A stretch of 64,000 nucleotides of DNA from Actinopolymorpha singaporensis (GCF_900104745.1 NZ_LT629732.1:3955981-4019980); one strand, 5' to 3'; numbered from the stretch's first letter, positions 27,933-36,999 are shown. Numbers and translations are program-made. The notes: generated from the letters alone by a model not told the origin.

Positions 27933-28164
27933 TCAGATCACCAGTCGGCTCAGCAGCGGTCCCCGGGCATCTTCGAACTCCTGGTCGGAGATCAGGGCGT
28001 CCCGGTGTAGGTCGCTTAGGTCCCGCAGCCGCTTTGACAACGTCTGTTTCGCCAGCGATGCCAGACACTGGCTGCCCTTTGATCGCAAGGGCCTCGATGG
28101 CGGTCCGGAGAGCATCAATCGACTGCCGGAGTCGGTCTATCGCGTCGGCCACATCTGCGCTCAT
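27933..28164 (-). pseudogene. SHOCT-type small protein, apparently frameshifted
   Basis: The frame from an ATG at 28164 gives MSADVADAIDRLRQSIDALR, an amphipathic helix. A second frame ending at 27933 gives LRDLSDLHRDALISDQEFED and ARGPLLSRL, a good SHOCT (short C-terminal) motif: L-x-x-L-x-x-G/A-x-[IL]-[ST]-x-x-E-[FY]-x-x-x-[KR]. The two halves lie in different frames and would make one protein of about 75 residues with a single 1-base correction near 28060. SHOCT pieces usually mediate oligomerisation at protein tails. Confidence 0.5.
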
Positions 28165-28204
28165 GCCATCAGCATGCCTCATCTCGGATCGGCTCTAGCC
28201 CGAC

Positions 28205-28490
28205 AATGCGATCGACATCTACCGGCACTGGGAGGCGGACGCAGGGGAAAGCCGAGCGCCACACCTTGCGGCGCGTACAAGAACTCCGTCAGAAGATGGA
28301 GCAGATACGCCTGGAGGCCGAGAAGGCCGGCGCGACACGCGGAAGAGGAGCAGTTCGCAGCCAAACAGCACAACCTGTGGTTGCTTCGCGAGGTGGGGGC
28401 CGGCGACGAGATGGCGTCGATCGTCTCGTGGACCGCGATCCCGGCCAGCCGCCTGCAGAGGGCGAGCGGGCGCCAATCGCCCCCGATTGT
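28205..28490 (+). pseudogene. ClpB middle-domain remnant
   Basis: One frame reads [20 protein letters not shown], and a second EEEQFAAKQHNLWLLREVG followed by ASIVSWTAIPASRLQ. Both align colinearly with the intact ClpB at 46533 ([48 protein letters not shown]). At least two frameshifts and loss of both AAA+ domains make it a fossil of roughly 95 codons from the coiled-coil M-domain and the start of AAA-2. Confidence 0.7.
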
Positions 28491-28840
28491 CAAGCGGTGC
28501 CGTCGAGCATTCCGTGGAGATGAGCGGCGGCGGACTCGATGTCGTCGTACTTCCGCTGGGCCGCCCGGGTCTCGGCGCTGATGACGCCGCACCGGTGAAT
28601 CTTGGTGAAGTCTCCATAGGGGAATTTGTAATGGGCCTTCGTATCCGCGGGAGCGTCGTCATCGATTCCGAGGTACCACTTCCCGTACGCACTGAACCCG
28701 TGTTCTTCGAGGAAGGCGTTCTCCTGCGCCGTCGACGGCCGATGTTCGCTCCACGCGTCCTTGTCGTCGATGACGTACTTTCCGTCCTTGACCAGCTGTT
28801 TGGCAAAATCGAACGCTCTGTCGTTCAGCTTGGTTGTCAT
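28490..28840 (-). CDS. Conserved hypothetical protein, 116 aa (intact family copy)
   Basis: The 116-residue protein is acidic and Tyr/His-rich: an N-terminal helix (LNDRAFDFAKQLVKDGKYV), a DAWSEHRPS turn, YGKWYLGIDDDAP, then HYKFPYGDFTKIHRCGVISA and a C-terminal helix DIESAAAHLHGML. I recognise it as a widespread actinobacterial hypothetical family without known function. Two broken copies occur in this window (about 35.9 and 38.9 kb). The single Cys in HRCGV is conserved in two copies. The gene is followed on the minus strand by ClpB debris. Confidence 0.75.
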   Translation of the reverse strand: MTTKLNDRAFDFAKQLVKDGKYVIDDKDAWSEHRPSTAQENAFLEEHGFSAYGKWYLGIDDDAPADTKAHYKFPYGDFTKIHRCGVISAETRAAQRKYDDIESAAAHLHGMLDGTA

Positions 28841-29044
28841 CAGTCTCTCTCCTCGATGGCCATGACGGAATCTGAGTGGTTGCTCGTCCTTCTATCGGTC
28901 CGGACACGACCTGATTCCACACTAGGGCAACCCGTAGGTGCTGGTCCTGAGGCTGCGACATCGTCCGGCGCGTGCGCACCTGACGTATCTGCCACGAAGG
29001 TAGGTGCTTGCCCCACGACTCGACAGAAGTTGGTCTCCCGCACG

Positions 29045-29140
29045 CTAACGGCAGTCCGCGAGCTCGATACCGGAGACCGCGGAGGGGAATCCGAGATTGT
29101 TTTCGATCCTGGACGACGTACCTGCCTGCCACCGGCCGCG
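29045..29140 (-). pseudogene. Thioredoxin reductase-like (FAD-binding loop) remnant
   Basis: A minus-strand segment encodes [20 protein letters not shown] and GIELAD, nearly identical to [27 protein letters not shown] of the intact cNMP-TrxR-like fusion at 50058. Nothing else of that domain is found adjacent. Confidence 0.7.
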
Positions 29141-29369
29141 CGGGTCCACTAGAGGGCACGGCAACGCCGGTCGCAGGCGTGGACAGTTGAAACGTATCTT
29201 CTGTTCCGCCACGAGCGCGAACAATTGGCAAGACTGATGTCTGGGCCCAATTGCTGAACACGGGGAATGCGGAAAGCCTTGGTCCGGTTCTGTGATCGGA
29301 CATCTGGACTGATCTCGTTCTATATCCTGAGTGGCGAATGGTGACGCTGCCAGCTGGCGGCGGGAGGTC

Positions 29370-29560
29370 GTGACGGACTTTTGTGCGCGTACTCCAGCCT
29401 CGATCCGGCCGACGACGGCCTCTTCGCGACCGTGTATGAACAGCCACCGCGGACTCTCCGGGATCCCTCGACGCACGACCATGATCGCAAGGTCGAGGAT
29501 GCCGCCGAGTCCAAACGCGAGTCGCCAGCCGAGTTCTTCTTGCGCCCGAACCGGTCGGCG
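29370..29560 (-). pseudogene. MFS sugar porter internal remnant
   Basis: The frame gives [20 protein letters not shown] followed by [22 protein letters not shown]6 and the PESPRWL loop of a sugar porter. It is preceded in another frame by DRFGRK. It is not from the same porter as 1422-2366, whose equivalent reads PETPRWYAIHGR. Confidence 0.7.
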
Positions 29561-29564
29561 ACAT

Positions 29565-29652
29565 GGGCCACCATCCCGGCATGGACGACCAAGGAGTCGT
29601 ACGCCTCATCGCCTTCCCGAAAGCGCACCTCGCCTTCTGGGTCACGCATCAC
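29565..29652 (-). pseudogene. Cyclic nucleotide-binding domain remnant
   Basis: The minus strand encodes [20 protein letters not shown] and AHVAD, matching VLFREGDEPYDFFVVVSGKVANVAD near the N-terminus of the intact fusion at 50058. It abuts the MFS shred directly, so two unrelated genes were joined by deletion or insertion. Confidence 0.7.
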
Positions 29653-29724
29653 GCAGCCTGCGTGGCAAGCGCCTCGATCTGCAGGTCGGTAACGTCGGAT
29701 ATGCCCGTGACATCTGGCCCTGAC

Positions 29725-30231
29725 TCAGATATGGCGATCGTGCGGCCCCACTTCACGGAAGTATGCGTGCGTTACGGGGGCCGGAGAGGACGCCTTTGCG
29801 AGGGTCTCTTCCACCCATGCCCGCACGATCAAGGCAGGCGCCGCGCCGACGTGTGTAGCGAGCGCCTTGCCCCGCTTCATGAAAATGAGCGCGGGTACGG
29901 AACGGATTGCGAGACGTTCGGGGATCTCTGGCGCTTCGTCCACCTCAACCTCGACCAGTTTCACCCACCCGGCCAGATCCTTGGCGACCTGCTCGAGGAT
30001 GGGCGTCATGTGACGGCACGGAGGGCACCAGGGTGCGCACATGTAGATGAGGACTGGAACCTGCGACCTCTCCACGATGTCGGTGTACGTGTCGTTGTCG
30101 GTGTCGACGACCCAAGGGAGGGCAGAGTTGCAGTGGCCGCAGCGCGGCGCACTCTCAGCGGTGGCCCGTACGCGGTTCGTCCGCCCGCAATGCTCACATG
30201 TCACGCTGGCTGGGAGATCGTGCGACGTCAT
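29725..30231 (-). CDS. trxC: Thioredoxin 2-type protein with N-terminal zinc ribbon and WCPPC active site
   Basis: The ATG at 30231 (MTSHDLPASVTCEHCG) starts just before the zinc ribbon; the upstream frame adds 27 Ser/Asp-rich residues. The 168-residue product has CEHC + CGHC (about residues 12-33) for zinc, as in thioredoxin 2. The thioredoxin fold carries APWCPPCRHM where the canonical site is WCGPC, and SVPALIFMKRG as the cis-Pro loop. Changing G to P between the Cys residues alters redox potential. Beyond the fold it ends in an extra 20-residue tail. It parallels the operonic thioredoxin at 49202 and sits beside debris of that operon. Confidence 0.88.
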   Translation of the reverse strand: MTSHDLPASVTCEHCGRTNRVRATAESAPRCGHCNSALPWVVDTDNDTYTDIVERSQVPVLIYMCAPWCPPCRHMTPILEQVAKDLAGWVKLVEVEVDEAPEIPERLAIRSVPALIFMKRGKALATHVGAAPALIVRAWVEETLAKASSPAPVTHAYFREVGPHDRHI

Positions 30232-30746
30232 GAGGCTTCTCACGCTCCACGTCGAGCCGCCCTGGTTGTCGTCCGTCGACCGACGATCGCTAGGCTCAGC
30301 GAGGTTCGGCACTTCGACCCATAAGCGTTTTCGCGCCCAGCCTGCGACAAAATATTTGTTGTTGAGTGCGGGTAACGCCCGTGACTTGGTTGTAAGAGAT
30401 CCCCGTCACCGGACATTGTCCCCCCGCTCACCGAATCGTGTAAAGGGCCGCCGCCTTCAGGGAGGCGTGATCCGCCGTGGAAGTGGTGAAGCCGACCCGG
30501 AACAGGAATGTCGGTCGGAAGAGGCTCAGGCCGGTGCGACGGTGTTGGGTGGACTATGAGAACGATATCCCGATCATGATCGACTTGTCTCAGACCACGA
30601 AGGAATGGGGCTAATGGTGACGTGCGCTTTCGGAAGCTTTCCTGACCCACGACTGAACTGAGAGCCTTCAGGCGATGGGGTTGACCACCGCCAGCCGACG
30701 ACGGGTGTCCGCGGCACCAGGGTCGAGCAGTTCATCGACGGCGGTG
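30232..30746. other. Non-coding stretch upstream of thioredoxin gene with AT-rich near-palindrome
   Basis: No gene. Around 30347-30360 the run ACAAAATATTTGT is a near-palindrome in otherwise GC-rich DNA, about 120 nt upstream of the thioredoxin start, followed by GCGGGTAACGCCCG. These could be operator-like, but no known regulator site is matched. Confidence 0.3.
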
Positions 30747-30841
30747 CCTACATCGTACGGGCCGGAAGGACCTACATCGCGCGGGGCGGGAAGGGCCTAC
30801 TCGTACGTGCCGAAGGGCTTACATCGTACGGGCCGAACTCC
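30747..30841. repeat. Four imperfect ~24-bp tandem repeats
   Basis: Successive units begin CCTACATCGTACGGGCCGG (30747), CCTACATCGCGCGGGGCGG (30771), CCTACTCGTACGTGCCG (30796) and CTTACATCGTACGGGCCG (30818), of 24, 25, 22 and 24 nt. The first and last are almost identical. No ORF or known IS end is associated. Confidence 0.7.
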
Positions 30842-31122
30842 CAGGTGTTGGTACTGAACGCAGGGGCACGAGCACGGAACCACCGATTCGTAGCGGCCCC
30901 CTGGAAGCGGTGTGTCGATACCGCAGCCTGGCACACAAATCCGTGCCTCCGGACACTCAGGGGGCGGCGGTCCAGAAAGTGTTTGGGTCACGGACTGCGC
31001 CCGCGAACAAGCTTCGCGTGAGTAGCCTGGCAGGAAGAGCGCACTGCGGATGCCCGCAGACCACCTCGTGCGGCGACGACGTTGCGAACGACCTGCCGGT
31101 GCGCAGGAGGCCCGAGGCCTCA
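30842..31122. other. Leader region of PRTase-esterase gene
   Basis: No gene seen. AGGAGG at 31105-31110 and GAGG at 31114 precede the ATG at 31123. Confidence 0.35.
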
Positions 31123-33135
31123 ATGGCTACTCGCTTGTTTCGTGATCGAAGAGACGCCGGACGCTTCCTGGCCTGCAGTCTCGAGCACTATCGGGACCGT
31201 CCGAATGTGGTTGTGCTGGGGCTGCCGCGTGGCGGTGTGCCGGTGGCGTACGAGGTCGCTTCGACTCTGAGTGCCCCGCTCGACGTCTTCGTGGTGCGCA
31301 AGCTCGGAGTGCCAGGCCAGGAGGAATTGGCTTTGGGCGCGATCGCGAGCGGAGGCGCCGTGGTGCTCAATGACGACGTAGTTCGCGGGCTTGACATTCC
31401 TCCGGAAACCATCCGGCAGGTGGCTGAGCGGGAAGGACGCGAACTGCTGAGCCGCGAGCAAGCATACCGGGCCGGTCGCCCCATGCAGGACCTCGCGGGC
31501 AAGGCCGTCATCCTCGTCGACGACGGGCTCGCGACCGGTGCCAGCATGCGAGCCGCGATCCGCGCCCTGCGTGGCCGCCACCCTGAAAGGATCGTGGTCG
31601 CCGTACCGGCCGCGCCTTCGTTCACCTGCCAGGAGCTCGCCGATGTCGTCGATGAGGTCGTCTGTGCGACGACGCCGACACCATTCTTCGCGGTCGGGCA
31701 GTCCTATTGGGACTTCACCCAGACGACTGATGAGGAGGTGCGTGACCTCCTGCGCGCCGCTTCGCCGTCGCACCCGACCCAGCCGGAAGCGACCTCGTTG
31801 ACAGAGGCTGGGGTCATCAGGGTGGAGGCCGTACCAGTGGAGGATGGTGTGCCGAGCGGCGACGCATGGTCCGACCTCGTGGGTGACGCCCATGTCGTGT
31901 TGATCGGAGAGGCTTCGCACGGCACACACGAGTTCTACGAGGCACGGGCGAGGTTGACGCGGCGGTTGATCGAGGAGAAGGGATTCTGCGCCGTCGCGGC
32001 GGAGGCCGACTGGCCGGATGCCTATCGGGTGAACCGTTACGTCCGTGGACGGAGCGAGGACACAACCGCCGAGGAGTCACTGCGTGGGTTCGAGCGGTTC
32101 CCGGCCTGGATGTGGAGAAATACGGTTGTGCTCGACTTCGTAGGGTGGCTCAGGGAGCACAACGACCGCCTTGCTGGAGACGAGCGGGCCAAGGCGGGCT
32201 TTTACGGCTTGGACGTCTATTCCCTCTATCGCTCGATGCAGGAGGTTATCGCCTACCTCGAGAGGGTGGACCCAGACGCCGCTGCGCGGGCTCGCGAGCG
32301 ATACGCGTGCTTCGATCACGTGAGCGGCGACGACGGCCAGGAGTACGGCTGGGCGGCGGCCTTCGGCGCTGGCCCCACGTGCGAGCAGGAGGTGGTCGAC
32401 CAGCTCGTGGACCTACGGCGTAAGGCGTGGGAGTACACGCGGGAAGACGGCGGACTTGTCGAGGACGAGTACTTCTACGCCGAACAAAACGCTCGGATCG
32501 TAGCCACCGCAGCGGAGTACTACCGGACCATGTTCGGCAGTCGAGTCTCCTCCTGGAACCTGCGGGACCGCGCCATGGTTGAGACCCTCGAGGCACTCCG
32601 TGCGCACCTGGGCCGGCAACGGGAGGAGGAAGCAAGGATTGTCGTCTGGGCGCACAACTCCCACGTGGGAGATGCACGAGCCACCGAGCTTGAGAGCCGC
32701 GGTGAGTTCAACGTCGGTGAGCTCGCTCGTGAGCGGTATGCCGGTGACTGCCGGCTCGTGGGGTTCACCACGTATGTGGGGACCGTGACGGCGGCCAATG
32801 ACTGGGGGGCGCCGGCGGATCGCAAGGTCGTTCGCCCAGGGATCCCCGAGAGCGTTGAGGAGCTGTTCCACGAGGTGGGTGAGAAGGAGTTCATGGTTGC
32901 CGTGGGAAGGGCGCCGCGGGCCGCCGAGGTGCTCCGCACGGCGCGCATAGAGAGGGCGATAGGCGTCGTGTACCGGCCGGAGACCGAACGGCAGAGCCAC
33001 TACTTCCGGAGCCGGGTAGCTGACCAGTTCGACGCGTTGATCCACATCGACGAGACGCGTGCACTCCAGCCGATCGAACGAACAGCTCGATGGGATCGAG
33101 GCGACGCGCCCGAAACCTATCCCTTCGCGGTCTGA
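31123..33135 (+). CDS. Phosphoribosyltransferase-erythromycin esterase fusion protein
   Basis: The ATG at 31123 starts [17 protein letters not shown], the usual head of this PRTase family; the earlier 71 codons are not conserved-looking. Residues 1-215 form a type I PRTase with PRPP loop [14 protein letters not shown] (about 130). Residues 230-670 form an erythromycin esterase-like domain: [14 protein letters not shown] (Glu and His), [13 protein letters not shown] and [12 protein letters not shown] (second catalytic His). Total 670 residues. Such fusions occur in actinobacteria and may hydrolyse lactone-like or nucleoside-linked substrates; no macrolide link is shown. It is followed closely by a DUF2267 gene. 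Confidence 0.87.
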   Translation: MATRLFRDRRDAGRFLACSLEHYRDRPNVVVLGLPRGGVPVAYEVASTLSAPLDVFVVRKLGVPGQEELALGAIASGGAVVLNDDVVRGLDIPPETIRQVAEREGRELLSREQAYRAGRPMQDLAGKAVILVDDGLATGASMRAAIRALRGRHPERIVVAVPAAPSFTCQELADVVDEVVCATTPTPFFAVGQSYWDFTQTTDEEVRDLLRAASPSHPTQPEATSLTEAGVIRVEAVPVEDGVPSGDAWSDLVGDAHVVLIGEASHGTHEFYEARARLTRRLIEEKGFCAVAAEADWPDAYRVNRYVRGRSEDTTAEESLRGFERFPAWMWRNTVVLDFVGWLREHNDRLAGDERAKAGFYGLDVYSLYRSMQEVIAYLERVDPDAAARARERYACFDHVSGDDGQEYGWAAAFGAGPTCEQEVVDQLVDLRRKAWEYTREDGGLVEDEYFYAEQNARIVATAAEYYRTMFGSRVSSWNLRDRAMVETLEALRAHLGRQREEEARIVVWAHNSHVGDARATELESRGEFNVGELARERYAGDCRLVGFTTYVGTVTAANDWGAPADRKVVRPGIPESVEELFHEVGEKEFMVAVGRAPRAAEVLRTARIERAIGVVYRPETERQSHYFRSRVADQFDALIHIDETRALQPIERTARWDRGDAPETYPFAV

Positions 33136-33185
33136 CCGCTTACACGGTCCAGGTCGCGCACGTGTGCTAGAGAGGAATCTCGAAC

Positions 33186-33614
33186 ATGGCTGAAACGGGC
33201 TTTCGATCTTTTACCACGACCGTTGACAAGACAAACCACGTTCTGAACAACATAGAGCAGCAGTACGGAATGTCAAAGGAGCATCGCAACATATCGTATG
33301 CCGCTCTGAGGGCGGTTATACACACGTTGCGAGATCGTCTTACCGTGGAGGAAGCCGCCGAGTTGGGCGCACAGCTACCCATGCTTATTCGCGGTATCTA
33401 CTACGAAGGATGGGTCCCCACCCGGGCTCCGGTGAAGATGGACAGGGAGGAATTCCTTGCTCGTGTCCAGCGCGAGTTCAACTTCAGGGCGGACGGCGGA
33501 ATAGAACTGCTGGTCCAGAGGGTCCTGCAGGCGCTGAGGGATCACATTACCGAAGGCGAGTGGGAAGACGTGAAGTCGAGCGTCCCACGCGACCTCGCTT
33601 CTGTGTTTCCGTAA
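33186..33614 (+). CDS. DUF2267 protein, single domain
   Basis: A 142-residue DUF2267 protein: AALRAVIHTLRDRLTVEEAA, the LPMLIRGIYYEGW box, a central EEFLARVQREF helix and a second repeat LLVQRVLQALRDHITEGEWE, ending VPRDLASVF. The fold is all-helical with an internal duplication. DUF2267 genes in actinobacteria often lie near stress and universal-stress genes, but no biochemical role is known. It starts 50 nt after the PRTase-esterase stop, on the same strand and possibly in one transcript. Confidence 0.85.
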   Translation: MAETGFRSFTTTVDKTNHVLNNIEQQYGMSKEHRNISYAALRAVIHTLRDRLTVEEAAELGAQLPMLIRGIYYEGWVPTRAPVKMDREEFLARVQREFNFRADGGIELLVQRVLQALRDHITEGEWEDVKSSVPRDLASVFP

Positions 33615-33929
33615 TGTCCGTACTGGATGGGAGAGTCGGCGACCCAATCGGCCGAACCCTGGAGGAATTCTAGTCCACGCACCTACGGAGCCTGGCCTCA
33701 GCCCCGCCGCGTAAGCGGCGATGTAGAGGAGCATGAAAACAGCGAACAGCGACAGCACCGATCAGAGCCAGGAACGTCGGGCCCAGCAGCGCAAGCTGTC
33801 AGGGTACCGACCTCATGCGTCGGGTCGGGTACGACCTGGCGCGTCGGTCTCGGGGACCCGCTGCTCGACGCTGACGGCGCGGGCGGGCACGGAGTAAAAG
33901 CTGGCCTCGAATGAGACCGGGCAGTCGAC
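33615..33929. other. Degenerate stretch with membrane-protein scraps
   Basis: On the minus strand VFMLLYIAAYAAGLRPG and an adjoining hydrophobic stretch in another frame suggest remains of a membrane protein. No family assigned. Confidence 0.3.
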
Positions 33930-34112
33930 TCAGGAAGCCACGGCGAGCCGATTGCCAAGACAAGCGCCGGGGATCCCGTCGGCGGTGAGCACGCCCTCCA
34001 GGGCCACCGTTCCCTGCGCCCTGGCGATCTGCCACACGGCTACCACCAGCGCGCCTGCCATTGCGCCGAGCAGCAGAACGCTGACTACGCTGCCCTGAAG
34101 GAAGTCATTCAT
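33930..34112 (-). CDS. Small hydrophobic protein, possible
   Basis: A 60-codon ORF with an ATG (MNDFLQGSVVSVLLLGAMAG) encodes one long hydrophobic helix (about residues 8-28) and a short polar tail. No good ribosome site and no known homologue. It may be the head of the degraded membrane-protein gene whose tail lies at about 33.7-33.8 kb on the same strand. Confidence 0.35.
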   Translation of the reverse strand: MNDFLQGSVVSVLLLGAMAGALVVAVWQIARAQGTVALEGVLTADGIPGACLGNRLAVAS

Positions 34113-34328
34113 GGGGAAATCATGCTTGTGGAACAGCAGGGCGCCAGAGACGAGAGTGTCATAACCGATCAGGCAACGGCAACAGGATGAGAGCTGCCCG
34201 GAGCCATGCCGGGCCTGCGATCGCGGCGCCGCGATGTGCGGGTAGTTGCTGCCCGGAATTCTGTGGGGTGGCTCCCCATCTTCGTTACTGGAGGTGATCC
34301 TGTCGCGCGGTACATGGTCAGAGCTCGG

Positions 34329-35714
34329 TCAGGATGGACCTGGTGGCGACGGAAGTGTTGCCCGCCTGCGGGACTGGGCAGCGGGAGCCATCCATTTCCT
34401 GATGGCACGGACTGTCGTGGCCCCGCGGCGGGCGACCAGACGTGGAATCCAGCCCAATTGGAAGTGTGGTGTCACTGTACGGTTCTCCCCGGATGGCCGA
34501 GTTCCTACCTGAAGGTCGGCCATCAGTCGGTCGACCGCCGCCAACAGGGCTCCCGCCAGTTCCCAGCCCTGCGGGTCGCGCCACACCCGTGATCGCAGAA
34601 GCTGGGCTGCCGCGTCGCGATGCATACGGGCCTGGGCCAGGGCGTGATCCAGATCGTCCCGGTGGGGCTTGGTGTCCGGAGTGATTTCGGTGGTGACGAT
34701 CGCTCCGAAAGTGTCGAACGAATCCGCCAGACAGCTGAGGAGGCCCTCCAGCAAGACGGTCAGTTGCTCGTCGGACAGAAGCGCCCTGCGGTGAGGGCCG
34801 CCGGAAAGTTCAACCAGGGTACGGCAGAGCGACCGGACCGATACCGCACAGTGGTCCAAGGTGTCCATGCGGCTGCGCAAGATCAGCCGCGTATGCAGCA
34901 GCTGACGGCCGCGGGGGTTCATGCGCAGGCTGTCCTCGGCTTTGGCGAGGGCGACATCCACCCTGACGAATTCCCGGTCGATCCGACGGGCCTCAGACAG
35001 CCACGAGTTGGCGTTCTCGGCGCTCGCTCCCTGCTGGATTTCACGCGCCATGCTGCGCAGTAGCTCACTGAGCTGGTCGGCAATCTTGTCGACGGCTTCG
35101 CCGGCCGTCTGGACGTAGACAGAGGGGGGCACCAGCAGGTTCAGTAGCACTCCCACCCCGGCCCCGATCAATGTCTCGAGCGCCCGTCCTTGTGCCGTTG
35201 CCGCTGGGTTGGCAACCCCTACTACGAGCATGCCGCTGATGGCGACCTCCTGTACCGCCGGCCCGAGTCGCAGGACCCGGCCCAGGGCCAGGGATGCAAA
35301 GATCAAGATCGCCAGACTCCACCATGTAAGTCCCACCAAATGGGCGAAGCCCACTGCGATGAGCACGCCCACAATCACACTGGCCACCCGCTGCACTCCG
35401 CTGGTGAGGGTGGCATACAGCGTGACCTGGACGACGATCAGCGCGGTGAGCGGCGCCAGTAGTGGCTGCGGACTGCTCGACACCTGCTGCGCAACCAGGT
35501 AGGCGATGACCGCAGCGGCCGTGGCCCGCACGGCCTGTCGGACGAACGCGTCGGGGCCTCGCCGGGTCAGCCGTATAATGTGGGCCGGTCCCTGGGGGTG
35601 TCTCAGCTGCCGCTCCACCCCACGGACACCTGGCCGCCATCGGTGGCTTAGCACCAGCTCGTGCCTGACACAGGTTGACACACCGAGCGTCGACGCCGCG
35701 CCGGAGACGTACAC
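34329..35714 (-). CDS. FUSC/aromatic acid exporter-family membrane protein (intact paralogue)
   Basis: A 461-residue protein from a GTG; the true start may be nearer the RQAVRATAAAVIAYLVAQQ helix. Four to five hydrophobic helices follow (LLAPLTALIVVQVTLYATL; VIVGVLIAVGFAHLVGLTW; LAILIFASLALG; AISGMLVVGVAN). Then comes a long cytosolic helical region with an EDSLRMNPRGRQLLHTRL segment and a final Arg-rich tail. This is the FUSC/ArAE layout for exporters of aromatic acids or small amphipathic compounds. It closely resembles the frameshifted gene at 3656-4955 and so preserves its function. Confidence 0.8.
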   Translation of the reverse strand: MYVSGAASTLGVSTCVRHELVLSHRWRPGVRGVERQLRHPQGPAHIIRLTRRGPDAFVRQAVRATAAAVIAYLVAQQVSSSPQPLLAPLTALIVVQVTLYATLTSGVQRVASVIVGVLIAVGFAHLVGLTWWSLAILIFASLALGRVLRLGPAVQEVAISGMLVVGVANPAATAQGRALETLIGAGVGVLLNLLVPPSVYVQTAGEAVDKIADQLSELLRSMAREIQQGASAENANSWLSEARRIDREFVRVDVALAKAEDSLRMNPRGRQLLHTRLILRSRMDTLDHCAVSVRSLCRTLVELSGGPHRRALLSDEQLTVLLEGLLSCLADSFDTFGAIVTTEITPDTKPHRDDLDHALAQARMHRDAAAQLLRSRVWRDPQGWELAGALLAAVDRLMADLQVGTRPSGENRTVTPHFQLGWIPRLVARRGATTVRAIRKWMAPAAQSRRRATLPSPPGPS

Positions 35715-35929
35715 GGCGACGACGGTCGCTTGTGTGTAACCGTGCCACCAGAGGCGCTGCCGATCGTCGTCTCGGATGTCATCGCGGTATAGGCAGTGAA
35801 CAACTCTTTGAACTTCCCGCTCTGTACCAGCAAAGAGTCTGCTAATGCTCGTCCATCGGCCGATGGATTCCCGGCCGTCCTCAGCATTGTGCCACGTCGT
35901 GTGGGACTGTCGAGAAGTCGACTACCCAG

Positions 35930-36195
35930 CCAGGACGAGAATGCTTGCCTTGAGGAGCGCGGTTTCTGAGAGTATGGGAAGTGGTACATCGGTATCGGGA
36001 TGAGGAGCCTGTCGACACAAAAACACACTACAAATTCCTTCGGTGGCGTCGCGAAGATTCACAGATGCGGAGTGATCAGCGCGGGCGCAGCCCAAGGTAA
36101 GTATGACGACATCGAATCAGCCGCCGCTCATCTTCATCGCGTGCTCGCCGCCGCGGCCGCTGGAAGTGCTCGGCCGGCGTCGGTCCACCAGGATC
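35930..36195 (+). pseudogene. 116-aa hypothetical family, degenerate second copy
   Basis: Plus-strand pieces ENACLEERGF, then after a stop EYGKWYIGI, then in another frame EEPVDTKTHYKF, then KIHRCGVISA and KYDDIESAAAHLHRVLA follow the order of the intact protein at 28490-28840. At least one stop and two frameshifts break it, and the N-terminal third is not found. Confidence 0.7.
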
Positions 36196-36240
36196 CGTTG
36201 GTCGGCGGGCTCCACCCTTCGCAGCGAAGAGATGCAGAAC

Positions 36241-36999
36241 ATGGACTATGACCAGTTTCTGACCGTCGTGGAACGAGGTGGCGGGGCCACAGGAGTCGGG
36301 GCTGACCGCACTACCGCTGCCACTCTGCAGACCCTGGCCGAGCGGATCTCTCCCACCGAGGCCCGTCATCTCGCTGGCGAGCTTCCGCCGGAGTTGGGTC
36401 CACTGCTGTTCACGGCTGACCCAGCAGAGGGGTTCGATGTCGACGAGTTCATCCGCCGCGTGGCGGAGCGGGGCGACATGGATCTTCCGACCGCGACCCG
36501 GGCTGCAAGTGCGGTCTTCACGGCGCTCTCGCGCGCGGTGAGCGAGCGGGAGTTCGCCCACCTCGTCGCGCAGCTCCCCAAGGATTTCGTCCTTGTCCTG
36601 CCCACCGGACCGGAGATCCTTCCGGCCGGGGCCTTTCTCGAACGGGTTGCCCAGCGTGCCCAGCTCCATGACGGCGATGCCAGTCGGGTCACCGATGCCG
36701 TTCTCCAAACCCTCGCCGAGCGCCTCGCCGCGGGGGAGGTCGACGATCTGATCAGCAGGTTGCCCCCCCGGCTCCATGACCCCCTGCGAGCCGGCAGGTC
36801 CGGGGATGCCGATCAGGCCCAGCGCATGTCGTTGGAGAGATTCCTTGCCCGGGTGGCCGAGCGTGAAGGTGTGACACCGCAGGAGGCGTTCGTCCACGCT
36901 CGAGCGGTCATGACCACGCTGCGTGAGGCCGTTGGTGAGGAGTTCCACGACGTCGTGGCACAACTCGGCCCGAAGTACGCGGCCTTGTGGTCAGGCTGA
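36241..36999 (+). CDS. Tandem DUF2267 protein
   Basis: ATGs at 36232 and 36241 are both possible; MDYDQFLTVVER at 36241 is the usual family start and has GAAGAG upstream. The 252-residue product holds two DUF2267 units back to back: each has an FLxRVxER helix, an LQTLAERI/VFTALSRAV-type helix, and a LAxxLPxxL box (AGELPPELGPLLF; VAQLPKDFVLVL; ISRLPPRLHDPL; VAQLGPKYAALW). Four half-repeats are therefore visible, twice as many as in the protein at 33186. Function unknown. The gene starts inside the end of the degenerate 116-aa copy. Confidence 0.82.
   Translation: MDYDQFLTVVERGGGATGVGADRTTAATLQTLAERISPTEARHLAGELPPELGPLLFTADPAEGFDVDEFIRRVAERGDMDLPTATRAASAVFTALSRAVSEREFAHLVAQLPKDFVLVLPTGPEILPAGAFLERVAQRAQLHDGDASRVTDAVLQTLAERLAAGEVDDLISRLPPRLHDPLRAGRSGDADQAQRMSLERFLARVAEREGVTPQEAFVHARAVMTTLREAVGEEFHDVVAQLGPKYAALWSG

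Noticed and set aside
27199-28182. 327-codon minus-strand frame opposite the DJ-1 gene
   Set aside because: Only its first ~45 codons look natural (used for the SHOCT call); the rest is a shadow of the plus-strand DJ-1 gene.
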